NCBI GenBank assembly: GCA_045600845.1
Contig: JAZRYR010000016.1
Span: forward strand, 1 to 61,726
From: RGIG5612 sp045600845
GTDB lineage: Bacteria > Bacillota > Clostridia > Lachnospirales > Lachnospiraceae
Length of the DNA: 61,726 bases
Direction: 5' to 3'
Made by a program: the position numbers and the translations under genes. Within the stretch, counting starts at the first letter, position 1. Every line of letters begins with the position of its first letter. Of the stretch, positions 44,010-52,234 are shown one piece after another. The notes beneath the pieces are model-generated. The model was not told the origin of the DNA. It did not search any database and saw only the letters and a program-made list of their open reading frames with translations.

Positions 44010-44943
44010 TGATTTTTTAAACGATGTGAATACCCTCTGTATTACCGGACATATCCGTCCGGATGGAGACTGCGTGGGATCCACGCTGGGTCTGTATTCC
44101 TATATCCGGAAAAATTATCCGGAAATCGACGTTGACATTTATATTGAAGAACCCACCGACAAATTAGGCTTTGTGGTAAATTTCGATAAGATCAAGTCGG
44201 ATTATCCGGATCATGCGCCATACGATCTGATGATCTGTCTGGATGCCGCGGCTCTTAGCCGGATCGGAAAAGCGGAAAAGTATTTTAAGGCTGCAAAACA
44301 TACCATTAATATCGATCATCATGTTTCCAATACGATGTATGCCGATGAAAATTACGTAGAAGGGGATTCATCTTCCGCCAGCGAAGTGCTGTACGGATTT
44401 TTGGAAGAAGATAAACTGGACAGGGACATTGCGATCGCTTTATATACCGGCATTATTTATGACACAGGCGTATTTAAGTATCGGGCAACTTCTCCGGAAA
44501 CGATGATGATTGCAGGAAAATTGATGAAGTATGATATTCCGACGGATGAAATCATTGACGACAGTTTTTATGCAAAATCTTATGAGGAAAACCGTATTTT
44601 TGGTTATGCTGTTTTAAACAGTAAATTAACCTGTGACGGAAAAGTTATTTATTCTTCCCTGACCAGAAAGGATATGGAGGAATTTCATGTTTCCTCGAAA
44701 GAACTGGAAGGCATCGTTCCACAGCTGCGTCTGACCAGGGGAGTTCTTGTTGCTGTTTTTGCTTATGAAACACCGGCGGGAGACATTAAAGTCAGCCTGC
44801 GTTCCAATGATCCTTTTGACGTAAATGAAATCGCATGTATGTTTGGCGGCGGCGGACATATCCGTGCAGCAGGTCTGAATATGGCAGGAAAGTTGGAAGA
44901 CTGCATTGAAAAATTAGTTGTGGAAATTGAAAAAAGAATATGA
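43993..44943 (+). CDS. nrnA: DHH/DHHA1 phosphoesterase, NrnA-type
   Basis: A 316-residue exonuclease/phosphatase of the NrnA family, which degrades nano-RNAs, cyclic dinucleotide products and pAp. RPDGDCVGSTLG and IDHHVSN carry the metal ligands, and the DHHA1 part ends GGGGHIRAAG. It has the conserved place between rbfA and truB. It overlaps truB by four bases. Confidence 0.93.
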   Translation: MALNISDFLNDVNTLCITGHIRPDGDCVGSTLGLYSYIRKNYPEIDVDIYIEEPTDKLGFVVNFDKIKSDYPDHAPYDLMICLDAAALSRIGKAEKYFKAAKHTINIDHHVSNTMYADENYVEGDSSSASEVLYGFLEEDKLDRDIAIALYTGIIYDTGVFKYRATSPETMMIAGKLMKYDIPTDEIIDDSFYAKSYEENRIFGYAVLNSKLTCDGKVIYSSLTRKDMEEFHVSSKELEGIVPQLRLTRGVLVAVFAYETPAGDIKVSLRSNDPFDVNEIACMFGGGGHIRAAGLNMAGKLEDCIEKLVVEIEKRI

Positions 44944-45902
44944 AAAACGGAGTTATCAATATTTATAAGCAGAAAGGGATGACCTCGTTTCAGGTAGTTT
45001 ATAAAATACGAAAACTTACGGGGGAGTCGAAAATCGGGCATACCGGTACGCTGGATCCGGATGCCGTAGGGGTTCTTCCGATCTGCCTGGGAAAAGCTAC
45101 GAAACTTGTGGATTTTCTGATGGATACGGATAAGCAATATAGGGCAGTAATGATTTTGGGAACCAAAACCGATACTCAGGATATTTCGGGAACGGTTTTA
45201 GAATCTCTGAAAAAAACTCAGGTGATGGATATTCTGAACCAGGAGGAGAATCCGGAGAATAAGATCCGGGAAGCTTTTGGGAAATATACCGGAGTCGTGG
45301 AACAGCTGCCGCCCATGTATAGTGCGGTAAAGGTAAATGGAGTGAAACTGGTAGATGCTGCCAGAAAGGGAAAAGAAATCGAAAGAAAGCCCCGGCCGGT
45401 AACGATTTACCGCTATGAAAATATTCAGATATCCGGCATGGATGAAAGTGCAGAACCGGTGCGGATTTCTTTTATGGTCGATTGCTCGAAAGGCACCTAT
45501 ATAAGGACTCTTTGTCAGGATATAGGAAGTTATCTGGGCGTTCCGGCCTGCATGGAAATGCTGGAAAGAACGCGGACCAGCGGCCTGGATTTATCGACTG
45601 CTTTGACCTGTGAGGCATTTGAAAAGGAATTTAGGGAAGGAAGGGCGGAAGAACATATTATTCCAACTGATGCTTTCCTGACGAAGTATGATGAAATTAC
45701 CGTCATCGAAGAAGCGATACGGAAACTGATCTACGGAAACTGGCTTACGGCTTCGGACTTTGAGAAAATTCCGGACGGGGAAAAAGACGGAAACGTATAC
45801 CGCGTCTATGACAATAAGGAGAATTTCTACGCATTATACAGATTCAGCGAGAAGGACCAATTTTATAAATGCGAGAAAATGTTTTATGAAGTTAATCACT
45901 GA
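44940..45902 (+). CDS. truB: tRNA pseudouridine-55 synthase
   Basis: A 320-residue enzyme that converts U55 of the T-loop to pseudouridine. The catalytic Asp is in HTGTLDPDAVGVLP, and QLPPMYSAVKVNG and CSKGTYIRTLCQDIG are typical. It shares a four-base overlap with nrnA and a 17-base overlap with ribF. Confidence 0.96.
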   Translation: MKNGVINIYKQKGMTSFQVVYKIRKLTGESKIGHTGTLDPDAVGVLPICLGKATKLVDFLMDTDKQYRAVMILGTKTDTQDISGTVLESLKKTQVMDILNQEENPENKIREAFGKYTGVVEQLPPMYSAVKVNGVKLVDAARKGKEIERKPRPVTIYRYENIQISGMDESAEPVRISFMVDCSKGTYIRTLCQDIGSYLGVPACMEMLERTRTSGLDLSTALTCEAFEKEFREGRAEEHIIPTDAFLTKYDEITVIEEAIRKLIYGNWLTASDFEKIPDGEKDGNVYRVYDNKENFYALYRFSEKDQFYKCEKMFYEVNH

Positions 45903-46836
45903 TATAGAAAATTTAAAACTTAAGAATTCGATTGTAACGCTGGGCAAATTTGATGGAAATCATATGGGACACCAGTTGCTGTTTGAAACGGCTGTGAAAT
46001 TAAAACAAGCGGGAGATTGTACGGTTATTTTCACGTTTGATGTTTCCCCGGCAAAGGTGGTAGGAAAGGCTTCCAATGCTTCCCGTACCATTATTACTCA
46101 GGAAGAACGTCATTTCCAGCAGTATAAGGACGGAATAGATTATGTTGTGGAATTTCCTTTTAACAAACAGACCATGGCCATGGGGCCGGAAGATTTTGTT
46201 AAGGAAATCCTGGTAGATAAACTGGATGTGAAAATCATCGTGGTGGGAGAAGACTTCTGTTTTGGAAAAAATAGAAGCGGTAATGTAGGAACGTTAAAAG
46301 AACTGGGCAAAAAATACGGTTTTACGGTGAATGCCTTGAAGAAAGTAACCTATCAGCCGAAAGATTGTGATCAGCCGCAGGAAATCAGCTCCACCCTGAT
46401 CAAAGAAGAAATCTTAAAAGGCCATATGAAAGATGTAAACATCATGTTAGGCGCTCCTTTTACCATGGTGGGAGAAATCCTTCGGGGGAAAAAATTAGGA
46501 CGTACCATTGGCTTTCCTACGATTAATTTTGATGCTCCGGATGAAAAGATTCTTCCTCCCAACGGAGTTTATGCAACCAGGACGAAAGTCCAAGGAAAAA
46601 TTTACGACAGCATTACGAACGTTGGAAACCGTCCGACTTTTGATGATGGGGAATTCCGTAATGTGGAAACCCATATTTTTGATTTCAATGAGGATGTTTA
46701 CGGAGAAATTGCGGAAGTAATGTTTTATAAATTTATCCGTCCGGAACGGAAATTCCATTCTCCGGAGGACTTAATGGAAGAAATAAAAAGGAATAAAGAA
46801 GAGGTACAGAACTTCTTTAAGGTATCAGATAAATGA
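45886..46836 (+). CDS. ribF: Bifunctional riboflavin kinase / FAD synthetase
   Basis: A 316-residue enzyme making FMN and then FAD. The N-terminal adenylyltransferase has VTLGKFDGNHMGHQLLF and the C-terminal kinase domain has GRTIGFPTINF and NVGNRPTFDD. The start was placed at 45886, inside the end of truB, because the protein then begins with the usual short lead into the LGKFDG motif. It is the standard partner of truB. Confidence 0.95.
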   Translation: MKLITDIENLKLKNSIVTLGKFDGNHMGHQLLFETAVKLKQAGDCTVIFTFDVSPAKVVGKASNASRTIITQEERHFQQYKDGIDYVVEFPFNKQTMAMGPEDFVKEILVDKLDVKIIVVGEDFCFGKNRSGNVGTLKELGKKYGFTVNALKKVTYQPKDCDQPQEISSTLIKEEILKGHMKDVNIMLGAPFTMVGEILRGKKLGRTIGFPTINFDAPDEKILPPNGVYATRTKVQGKIYDSITNVGNRPTFDDGEFRNVETHIFDFNEDVYGEIAEVMFYKFIRPERKFHSPEDLMEEIKRNKEEVQNFFKVSDK

Positions 46837-47774
46837 AAAAGAAAGAAACAATAAGTTTATTACTGCTTTTTCTTGCAGCTATTATCTGGGGAGTTTCTTT
46901 TGTTGCACAAAGTGAAGGCGGAAAAACGTTAGGACCGTTTACATTTAACGGGTTGCGGCTTTTGATGGGAGCTCTGGTTTTACACTTTATGATGAAAGTG
47001 ACCGACCGGATTGGTTTTTCTTATGTTCCGGCAGTTACGGCAGACAAAAAAAGACAATTTGTAGTAGGCGTAACCTGTGGATTTTTTTTATTGTTTGCAA
47101 CGAATGTACAGCAGATTGGAATTAATCTGTGTTCCTCTACCGGTAAAGCCGGTTTCTTAACTGCCATCTATATCTTGCTGGTTCCGATCATAGGATTGAT
47201 ATTTAAAAAGAAATGTCCATGGAATGTATGGGTCGGAGTTATTTTTGCTTTGGCTGGTTTATATTTTTTATGCATTAAAGGAAGTTTTGAAGTGGCGCTT
47301 CCGGATGTGTTGCTTTTATTATCCGCGTTGGGCTTTGCCGGTCAGATTGTAACAATTGATCTATATGGGGCTTCCGTAGATTCCCTGCGACTGTCTGGTA
47401 TGGAATTCCTTTTTGCCGGTGTATTCACGATGATCATTGCTGTAATTCGTGAAATCATTCCGTATCCCGGTGGCTTTTCCGCCTGGCTGAAGTTATGGAC
47501 CTCTGCCGGCCTGTGGACGGAATTGCTTTACATGGGTATATTAAGCTGTGGTGTGGCATATACGCTTCAGGTGGTCTGTCAGAAAAACCTGGACCCGACC
47601 GTGGCATCCCTTGCCATGAGTTTTGAATCGGTCTTTGCAGCTATTGCAGGATGGCTGATTTTAAACCAGAAAATGGACACAAAGGAGATTCTGGGCTGTG
47701 CTCTGATGTTTATAGCGATTATTGTGGCCCAGTTGAATTTCCAAAAAAATAAGAAAAATATCGAGAATACTTAA
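46833..47774 (+). CDS. DMT-family (EamA) transporter
   Basis: A 313-residue membrane protein with ten hydrophobic segments in two EamA repeats. AAIIWGVSFVAQSEG opens the first repeat and GVAYTLQVVCQKNLDPTVASL lies in the second. It overlaps ribF by four bases. Substrates of this family include amino acids, nucleosides and metabolites; none can be assigned here. Confidence 0.9.
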   Translation: MKKKETISLLLLFLAAIIWGVSFVAQSEGGKTLGPFTFNGLRLLMGALVLHFMMKVTDRIGFSYVPAVTADKKRQFVVGVTCGFFLLFATNVQQIGINLCSSTGKAGFLTAIYILLVPIIGLIFKKKCPWNVWVGVIFALAGLYFLCIKGSFEVALPDVLLLLSALGFAGQIVTIDLYGASVDSLRLSGMEFLFAGVFTMIIAVIREIIPYPGGFSAWLKLWTSAGLWTELLYMGILSCGVAYTLQVVCQKNLDPTVASLAMSFESVFAAIAGWLILNQKMDTKEILGCALMFIAIIVAQLNFQKNKKNIENT

Positions 47775-47790
47775 AATCGAAAAATAGCGG

Positions 47791-47819
47791 TTGATATAAA
47801 AAATCAAATATTATATAAT
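47791..47819 (+). promoter_or_regulatory. Near-consensus promoter of the small LysR-type gene
   Basis: TTGATA (47791-47796), 17-base spacer, TATAAT (47814-47819). A leader of about 75 bases follows and can form a wobble-rich hairpin from GGGATTTGG (about 47834) to TTGGGTCCC. Confidence 0.7.
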
Positions 47820-47899
47820 TCGGCAGGTAGGAGGGATTTGGACGAAAGTTTGGGTCCCTTTTCACACGATGAAAATTATTGAGACGAGGTAATATTTAT

Positions 47900-48163
47900 A
47901 TGACAAGTGTCCAGCTTAGTATGTTTATCGAATTGACAAAGAATCTTAGTTTTTCGAAAACTGCAGAAATTTTTTACACAACACAGCCAACGGTCAGCCG
48001 ACAGATTGGAATGCTGGAAGAAGAGTGGGGAGTTAAACTTTTTGACAGAAATCGGAGAACGGTAAAAGTAACCAGAGCAGGATTATTACTGGCAGATATC
48101 TGTGCAGAAAATAAGAAAGCTCTTGAGAAAGGGTTAAAACAAGCAAAAAGATATAAAAAATAG
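47900..48163 (+). CDS. Stand-alone LysR-type DNA-binding domain
   Basis: An 87-residue protein consisting only of the LysR winged helix-turn-helix and its linker helix: SVQLSMFIELTKNLSFSKTAEIF-type start, TTQPTVSRQIGMLEEEWGVKLFDRN with the recognition helix, and a Lys-rich end. The ligand-binding domain is absent. It is not obviously a pseudogene: a near-consensus promoter precedes it, GAGGT sets the start at 47900, and an intrinsic terminator begins 11 bases after the stop, leaving no room for a lost C-terminal part. It could compete with or modulate the full LysR protein at 49938-50825. Confidence 0.8.
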   Translation: MTSVQLSMFIELTKNLSFSKTAEIFYTTQPTVSRQIGMLEEEWGVKLFDRNRRTVKVTRAGLLLADICAENKKALEKGLKQAKRYKK

Positions 48164-48173
48164 TTCAAATCGT

Positions 48174-48199
48174 ACAGAGCCGAGAGGCTCTGTCTTATT
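48174..48199 (+). terminator. Terminator of the small LysR-type gene
   Basis: ACAGAGCC-GAGA-GGCTCTGT (48174-48193) is followed by CTTATTTT. Confidence 0.85.
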
Positions 48200-48202
48200 T
48201 TG

Positions 48203-48239
48203 TTGATGAATGGTATACCGAATGGTACAATATGGTATA
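48203..48239 (+). promoter_or_regulatory. gntR promoter with GGTATACC operator
   Basis: TTGATG (48203-48208), 17-base spacer and TACAAT (48226-48231) form a promoter with an extended -10. The palindrome GGTATACC (48212-48219) lies in the spacer. ATGGTA(T/C)A recurs at 48210, 48222 and 48232. FadR-subfamily GntR proteins bind TGGTNNNACCA-like sites, so autoregulation is likely. Confidence 0.6.
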
Positions 48240-48279
48240 AATAATAAGCGAATCGTATGAAATGACTGGGGGATTAGAT

Positions 48280-48960
48280 ATGGCAAAAAAGAAAATGGAA
48301 GAACCAATCGAGAGCGAAAGCAAACAAATCCAGGTTTATAACCATATTAAGGAAGATATATTAAACGGCACTTTTCATCCCGGAACGGTTCTGGTAGAGC
48401 GCAAGCTCTGTGACCGATACAATGTAAGCCGGTCTCCGATAAGAGCAGCTCTTCAGATGCTGACCAGGGATGGACTTGTTTCTTTTTCCCCAAATAAAGG
48501 CATGATCGTACCAGAAATAACCATAGAAGACATCTTTGAAATATATGACCTGATGGAACTATTTCAGAAATATGCGGTCAAAAGATCCATAAGGAGAATG
48601 AATGATGTCAGTCTGAAAGCGCTGGAGACGATTCTGGATAAAATCCGGGAATCCCTGGACAAGAAAGATGTTCCGGAAGCTATTAAGTGGGATATTAAAT
48701 TCCATGAGTTCTTAGTGGATTTTTCCGGAAGCAGCAACTTAAAACTATTCTATAATCAGGTAAGCGGACAAATCGGAAGATTCTTATCTTCTACTTTAGA
48801 CGATACGCAATTGGCAGAACGGTCCTATCTGGAACATAAGCAGATTTATGAATGCCTGGTGGAAGGAAATCTTTCCGGAGCAGAGGAAGCAATTTCCAAA
48901 CATTATACCAACACGAAACAGTATTATATTGACCAGTTGTTGGGAGAGCATCTTTTTTAA
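48280..48960 (+). CDS. GntR-family regulator with FCD domain
   Basis: A 226-residue regulator. The N-terminal winged helix (about 20-85) has the GntR features VYNHIKEDILNGTFHPGTVLVERKL in pieces and recognition helix VSRSPIRAALQML. The C-terminal FCD domain (about 95-215) carries the metal or ligand residues near FHEFLVDFSGS, LEHKQIYECL and KHYTNTK. FCD regulators usually respond to organic acids or sugars and repress catabolic genes. Its probable operators are found at its own promoter and before the molybdoenzyme gene, and a half-site before the second hydrolase. ATG at 48280 follows GGGGGAT; an ATG 18 bases upstream lies in front of that site. Confidence 0.9.
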   Translation: MAKKKMEEPIESESKQIQVYNHIKEDILNGTFHPGTVLVERKLCDRYNVSRSPIRAALQMLTRDGLVSFSPNKGMIVPEITIEDIFEIYDLMELFQKYAVKRSIRRMNDVSLKALETILDKIRESLDKKDVPEAIKWDIKFHEFLVDFSGSSNLKLFYNQVSGQIGRFLSSTLDDTQLAERSYLEHKQIYECLVEGNLSGAEEAISKHYTNTKQYYIDQLLGEHLF

Positions 48961-48971
48961 TCCCAGTTCGG

Positions 48972-49000
48972 TTGCGAAAGAGAAAAATCATTGTTATAAT
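48972..49000 (+). promoter_or_regulatory. Promoter of tRNA-Gly
   Basis: TTGCGA (48972-48977), 17-base spacer, TATAAT (48995-49000), ending 12 bases before the tRNA. Confidence 0.65.
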
Positions 49001-49012
49001 TAAAAGGAATAT

Positions 49013-49083
49013 GCAGGATTGGTATATCGGTAGCACGTTGGCTTCCCAAGCCGAAGAGGCGGGTTCGACTCCCGTATCCTGCT
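49013..49083 (+). tRNA. tRNA-Gly (anticodon CCC)
   Basis: GCAGGAT pairs with ATCCTGC. The anticodon arm TTGGC-TTCCCAA-GCCGA gives CCC, and the T-arm holds CGGGTTCGACTCCCG. CCA is not encoded. It reads GGG. Confidence 0.93.
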
Positions 49084-49110
49084 TTTTATGATTCTTTCAT
49101 GGGGGAAATT

Positions 49111-49905
49111 ATGTACGAATTTGAATTTGATGGATTTACAAAAGAGCAATGTGATGCTTATCTTGAGCGAATCGGTGCAGAATTTGATGGAAACTTAACA
49201 AAAGAGAACTTGGATTACTTACTTTTTCAACATCATATTTCTGTTCCTTTTGAAGATTTCGCAGTATTTGAACATTGGGGCGAAGTGGATTTAAGCGCAG
49301 AAGCTTTATTTGATAAAATTGTTGTAAAACGCAGAGGAGGTTTCTGCTTTGAAATGAACGGCGCTTTGCTGCTGTTATTAAAAGGTCTTGGCTATGATGT
49401 GGCCGGATGTATGGCCAGAATCGGCAATCCGGTTTACGGCGTTTTAAGAAGACTGGACCATAGAGGAATTCTAGTGTTTCTTGATGGAGAAACCTATTAT
49501 TGTGATGCCGGCATGGGCGGTCCGCAGCCTGGCTGGGCGGTAAACCTGAACGGAGAAAAAGAAACCCGATATGGGAAAACCTACTGGATTGATGACGCAG
49601 AAAAAGGTTGGAAGGAATTAAAACATGAATTCGGTGATGGTGGAACCAATTCCGTTATTTTTGCTCCTATTGCCATGCTTCCCTTTGACTTTATTGCCAA
49701 TTGCGCAGATTTAGTTGCAAGGGGGAATTCGGTTTTCCATGAAAACCGTATGGTAAACATCCGTACTGTGGATGGATATGTGGATCTGACGAACTCCACC
49801 CTGAAAGTTAATAAAAACGGAGAAACTACAATCCGGGAAATCACAGACGATGAACTTCCGGAGGTTCTCTCTACATATTTTGGAATCCCGAACTATAAAA
49901 AGTGA
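49111..49905 (+). CDS. nat: Arylamine N-acetyltransferase
   Basis: A 264-residue acetyl-CoA-dependent enzyme that acetylates arylamines and arylhydrazines. The Cys-protease-like triad is visible: C79 in RRGGFCFEMN, H117 in LDHRGILV and D132 in CDAGMGGPQPG. The start at 49111 follows GGGGGAA; the in-frame ATG at 49099 overlaps that site. It lies directly before the LysR gene with 32 bases between, and near polyphenol-type genes. A role in detoxifying or modifying aromatic intermediates is inferred from place. Confidence 0.92.
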   Translation: MYEFEFDGFTKEQCDAYLERIGAEFDGNLTKENLDYLLFQHHISVPFEDFAVFEHWGEVDLSAEALFDKIVVKRRGGFCFEMNGALLLLLKGLGYDVAGCMARIGNPVYGVLRRLDHRGILVFLDGETYYCDAGMGGPQPGWAVNLNGEKETRYGKTYWIDDAEKGWKELKHEFGDGGTNSVIFAPIAMLPFDFIANCADLVARGNSVFHENRMVNIRTVDGYVDLTNSTLKVNKNGETTIREITDDELPEVLSTYFGIPNYKK

Positions 49906-49937
49906 TTTTTTGATTCGATAGGAGTTTTAGGTAATTT

Positions 49938-50825
49938 ATGAATGATGTATTAATCGAGTGTTTCCGTGCTGCAACTGAAACGTTGAATTTCACTACTGCT
50001 GCACAGATGATCCATATTTCCCAGCCTTCCTTCAGTAGGAATATTGCCATGCTGGAAGAAGAGATGGGCTTTAAGTTGTTCTGGAGAAGTAAACAAAACG
50101 GTATCCGTTTGACGCCGGCAGGACTTGCCCTTTATAACGGGTTATTTGATATTGAAAAACAGTACAAAGCTCTTCTGGAAAAATCCAGACAGATCAGCAG
50201 AGGAGAAGAAGGAAAATTAGTTATCGGTATATTAAATGGTATCTGTCTGGACAGCCAGACCTTTTATCATATCCAGCGGTTCCGGGAAGAATATCCTCAG
50301 GTTGAGGTCGTATTAAAGAGCTGTTCCATGCTTGAGTTAGAAACCTCTTTGCTGCAAGGCGCTTGTGATATCAGTTTTATGATGTCCAGCCTGATTAAAA
50401 ATCATAGTGAGATTTTATTTGAAAATGTATATTCCATTCCAAGCTGCTACGTTGTTCCAAAATCTCTCGGTCTGGATCCGGAAAATATTTATTCCTTTAA
50501 AGATCTGAAGGATCAGGTATTCTTGCTTTCCGGAGATTATCCGGAAACCAGTAAGTTTGTCATTGAATCATGCAGAAAAGCCGGATTTGAGCCGAAAACG
50601 AAAATAGCTCCCGATTCCGAAACGAAAATGCTTTGGGCTGATTTAGGAGAGGGCGTTACCGGTATTACTTATGACCATTTCTTAAGAAACAGCAGGCATG
50701 TAGAGTTTATTCAGCTGAAAGAACTGAAAAATCTGGATTTTGCCATCTGTTGGAACAAAGACAACTATAATCCAGCCATTGCATTATTCTATTCTTTAAT
50801 CGATGAAGTAAAACAGACATACTAA
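49938..50825 (+). CDS. LysR-family transcription regulator
   Basis: A 295-residue regulator with an N-terminal winged helix-turn-helix (FTTAAQMIHISQPSFSRNIAMLEEEMGFKLFW in pieces, about 17-50) and a periplasmic-binding-protein-like effector domain (about 90-290). It is transcribed toward the first hydrolase operon and ends 306 bases before it. A perfect 10-bp dyad lies in that gap and is the best candidate for its binding site. Effectors of catabolic LysR proteins are often pathway intermediates. A terminator follows the gene. Confidence 0.9.
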   Translation: MNDVLIECFRAATETLNFTTAAQMIHISQPSFSRNIAMLEEEMGFKLFWRSKQNGIRLTPAGLALYNGLFDIEKQYKALLEKSRQISRGEEGKLVIGILNGICLDSQTFYHIQRFREEYPQVEVVLKSCSMLELETSLLQGACDISFMMSSLIKNHSEILFENVYSIPSCYVVPKSLGLDPENIYSFKDLKDQVFLLSGDYPETSKFVIESCRKAGFEPKTKIAPDSETKMLWADLGEGVTGITYDHFLRNSRHVEFIQLKELKNLDFAICWNKDNYNPAIALFYSLIDEVKQTY

Positions 50826-50880
50826 TTTTGAATGGGCTCATTCTTACTGTGAATTATACATTGAATCCAAAAAGAGTTAA

Positions 50881-50919
50881 AATCGTAGACGGATTATTAT
50901 ATCCATCTGCGATTTTTTT
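50881..50919 (+). terminator. Terminator after lysR
   Basis: AATCGTAGACGGA (50881-50893) pairs with TCCATCTGCGATT (50902-50914) with one mismatch and one G-T, then a T run. The gap of 306 bases to the next gene also holds the dyad below; a short frame across it is not supported. Confidence 0.8.
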
Positions 50920-50961
50920 GTATTTAAATTTTCGAAAAAATACAAAAATTTTGCCGATGAT

Positions 50962-50990
50962 TTGTAGAAAATCTATCCAGTTTTCTACAA
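50962..50990. promoter_or_regulatory. Perfect dyad, candidate operator of the first hydrolase operon
   Basis: TTGTAGAAAA, nine bases, TTTTCTACAA: a perfect 10-bp inverted repeat centred about 155 bases before the hydrolase start. The spaced-dyad form fits a dimeric regulator such as the adjacent LysR. It is not followed by a T run, so a terminator is unlikely. Confidence 0.6.
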
Positions 50991-51131
50991 CTGAAATACG
51001 AAAGCTTAAGGCCTTTCAGGATAGCTATTTCGGTAATATTCCCTGAATGACCTCATAGTAATTAAGTATTTCAACCAGTGGTTTTTTTAAACTATCATAT
51101 TATCTACAAAATGAAAGGAGATGCATTTTTT

Positions 51132-51962
51132 ATGGATATGATGAAAAAGCCAGTACCAGTAACTGAAGAAGACAAGCAGAAAAGTTACTACAAGTACTAC
51201 GAAAGAGAAGTAGCTAAAATCGCTCCAGAAAAAATGGGTAAGGTATTCGGACCTCCAATCAACGCTGCAGCTCAGCTGAAATTCGTTGATAGAGCACAGA
51301 TCCTTGAACCAGGTTTCGATAGTGAAGTTGGCTACTGTGCAATGGAAGATGGAACAGGATACATCTGTGACAAAACTTTCATCGCTGGTGGAACACCAGA
51401 AATGGTTGATTGGTACTACGCATGGAGAGGACTTGACCCATTACGTTACACCATTCTTGATCCTATGAACAATATTTCCGCGCTGTCAATGCAGTCTGTT
51501 ATCACAAGAGACCCTGACAGAACAATCCAGGAAAAATATTGGGATACAACACAGGAAATCAAGCACCCTGGTATGATGGGACCTTTCGGACCTCCAAAAA
51601 TTGATTACCTTAGCCTTAAATGCCCATCAAGCGTAGGCTTTGATATGGCAAAGATCGGCGGCGACAATGAGACAAAGACTCTGATCTGTGGACGTAACTT
51701 CGCAGAGGGCCAGCCACCTACAGCAGCTCCGGATTACTTCATTTGCAGCCAGGTAAAAGAAGTAGAAGGCGGCGTAGAAGTAACTACCAGAGCATGGTAC
51801 GGCTGGACAGTAATGTATGGAAATAACTTCAAATCATTACCAGACGGATTCATCATGCAGCCAATGGTAGCTCAGGAACTTCTTGCTCAGGTAGCTGGAG
51901 AATGGGCTAACATCGCAGAAATTCTTCCATCACTGTATGCTGAAGAAAAAGATAATTTATAG
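51132..51962 (+). CDS. PhlG/phloretin-hydrolase-family protein with altered metal site
   Basis: A 276-residue protein of the DAPG-hydrolase (PhlG) fold, seen from GGTPEMVDWYYAWRGLDPLRY, EKYWDTTQEIK and WANIAEILPSLY. Family enzymes cleave a C-C bond between an acyl group and a phloroglucinol ring with a zinc ion. Aligned to the second hydrolase in this window, the four zinc ligands H, E, H, E here read N114, H145, Q253 and E257, so three are changed. It is therefore a pseudoenzyme, uses another metal set, or catalyses a different reaction. It is followed after 13 bases by a ferredoxin and then a flavoprotein, and codon use is strongly biased, so a catalytic or subunit role in an abundant redox complex is plausible. 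The start at 51132 follows AAAGGAG. Confidence 0.8.
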   Translation: MDMMKKPVPVTEEDKQKSYYKYYEREVAKIAPEKMGKVFGPPINAAAQLKFVDRAQILEPGFDSEVGYCAMEDGTGYICDKTFIAGGTPEMVDWYYAWRGLDPLRYTILDPMNNISALSMQSVITRDPDRTIQEKYWDTTQEIKHPGMMGPFGPPKIDYLSLKCPSSVGFDMAKIGGDNETKTLICGRNFAEGQPPTAAPDYFICSQVKEVEGGVEVTTRAWYGWTVMYGNNFKSLPDGFIMQPMVAQELLAQVAGEWANIAEILPSLYAEEKDNL

Positions 51963-51975
51963 GAGGTGAAGTAAG

Positions 51976-52221
51976 ATGTTACATACAAATAACAAGATTG
52001 AATACAATCCAGAGAATTGTGTTGGTTGTCAGTTATGCTACAAGGCTTGCTTCATCGACGTTATCCGTTGGGACGCTGAGAAGAAACAGCCTATCTTCAA
52101 GTATGTAGACGAATGTGCACACTGCAGATATTGTCAGGCTATGTGCAAAAAAGGCTGCATCAATGTAATTATTGATTATAGTGCTCAGAGCTGGAGACAG
52201 AGCTTTGATATGTATCGCTAA
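51976..52221 (+). CDS. Two-[4Fe-4S] ferredoxin
   Basis: An 81-residue ferredoxin. The first cluster motif is CVGCQLCYKAC and the second CAHCRYCQAMC, with a further Cys in KKGC. The layout resembles the N-terminal part of APS-reductase beta subunits. It lies 13 bases after the altered hydrolase and 13 before the flavoprotein, and AGGAGGTG precedes its ATG, so the three are surely one transcript. It should deliver electrons to or from the FAD of the next protein. Confidence 0.93.
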   Translation: MLHTNNKIEYNPENCVGCQLCYKACFIDVIRWDAEKKQPIFKYVDECAHCRYCQAMCKKGCINVIIDYSAQSWRQSFDMYR

Positions 52222-52234
52222 GAGGAGGAAAATT

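Noticed and set aside
50828..51046. Short frame of 72 codons after the lysR gene
   Set aside because: It runs through a terminator and the perfect dyad, has no ribosome-binding site and has no recognisable features.
51078..51131. Longer N-terminus for the first hydrolase
   Set aside because: The AAAGGAG site at 51114-51120 fits the ATG at 51132; the upstream codons have no site and a composition unlike the rest of the protein.
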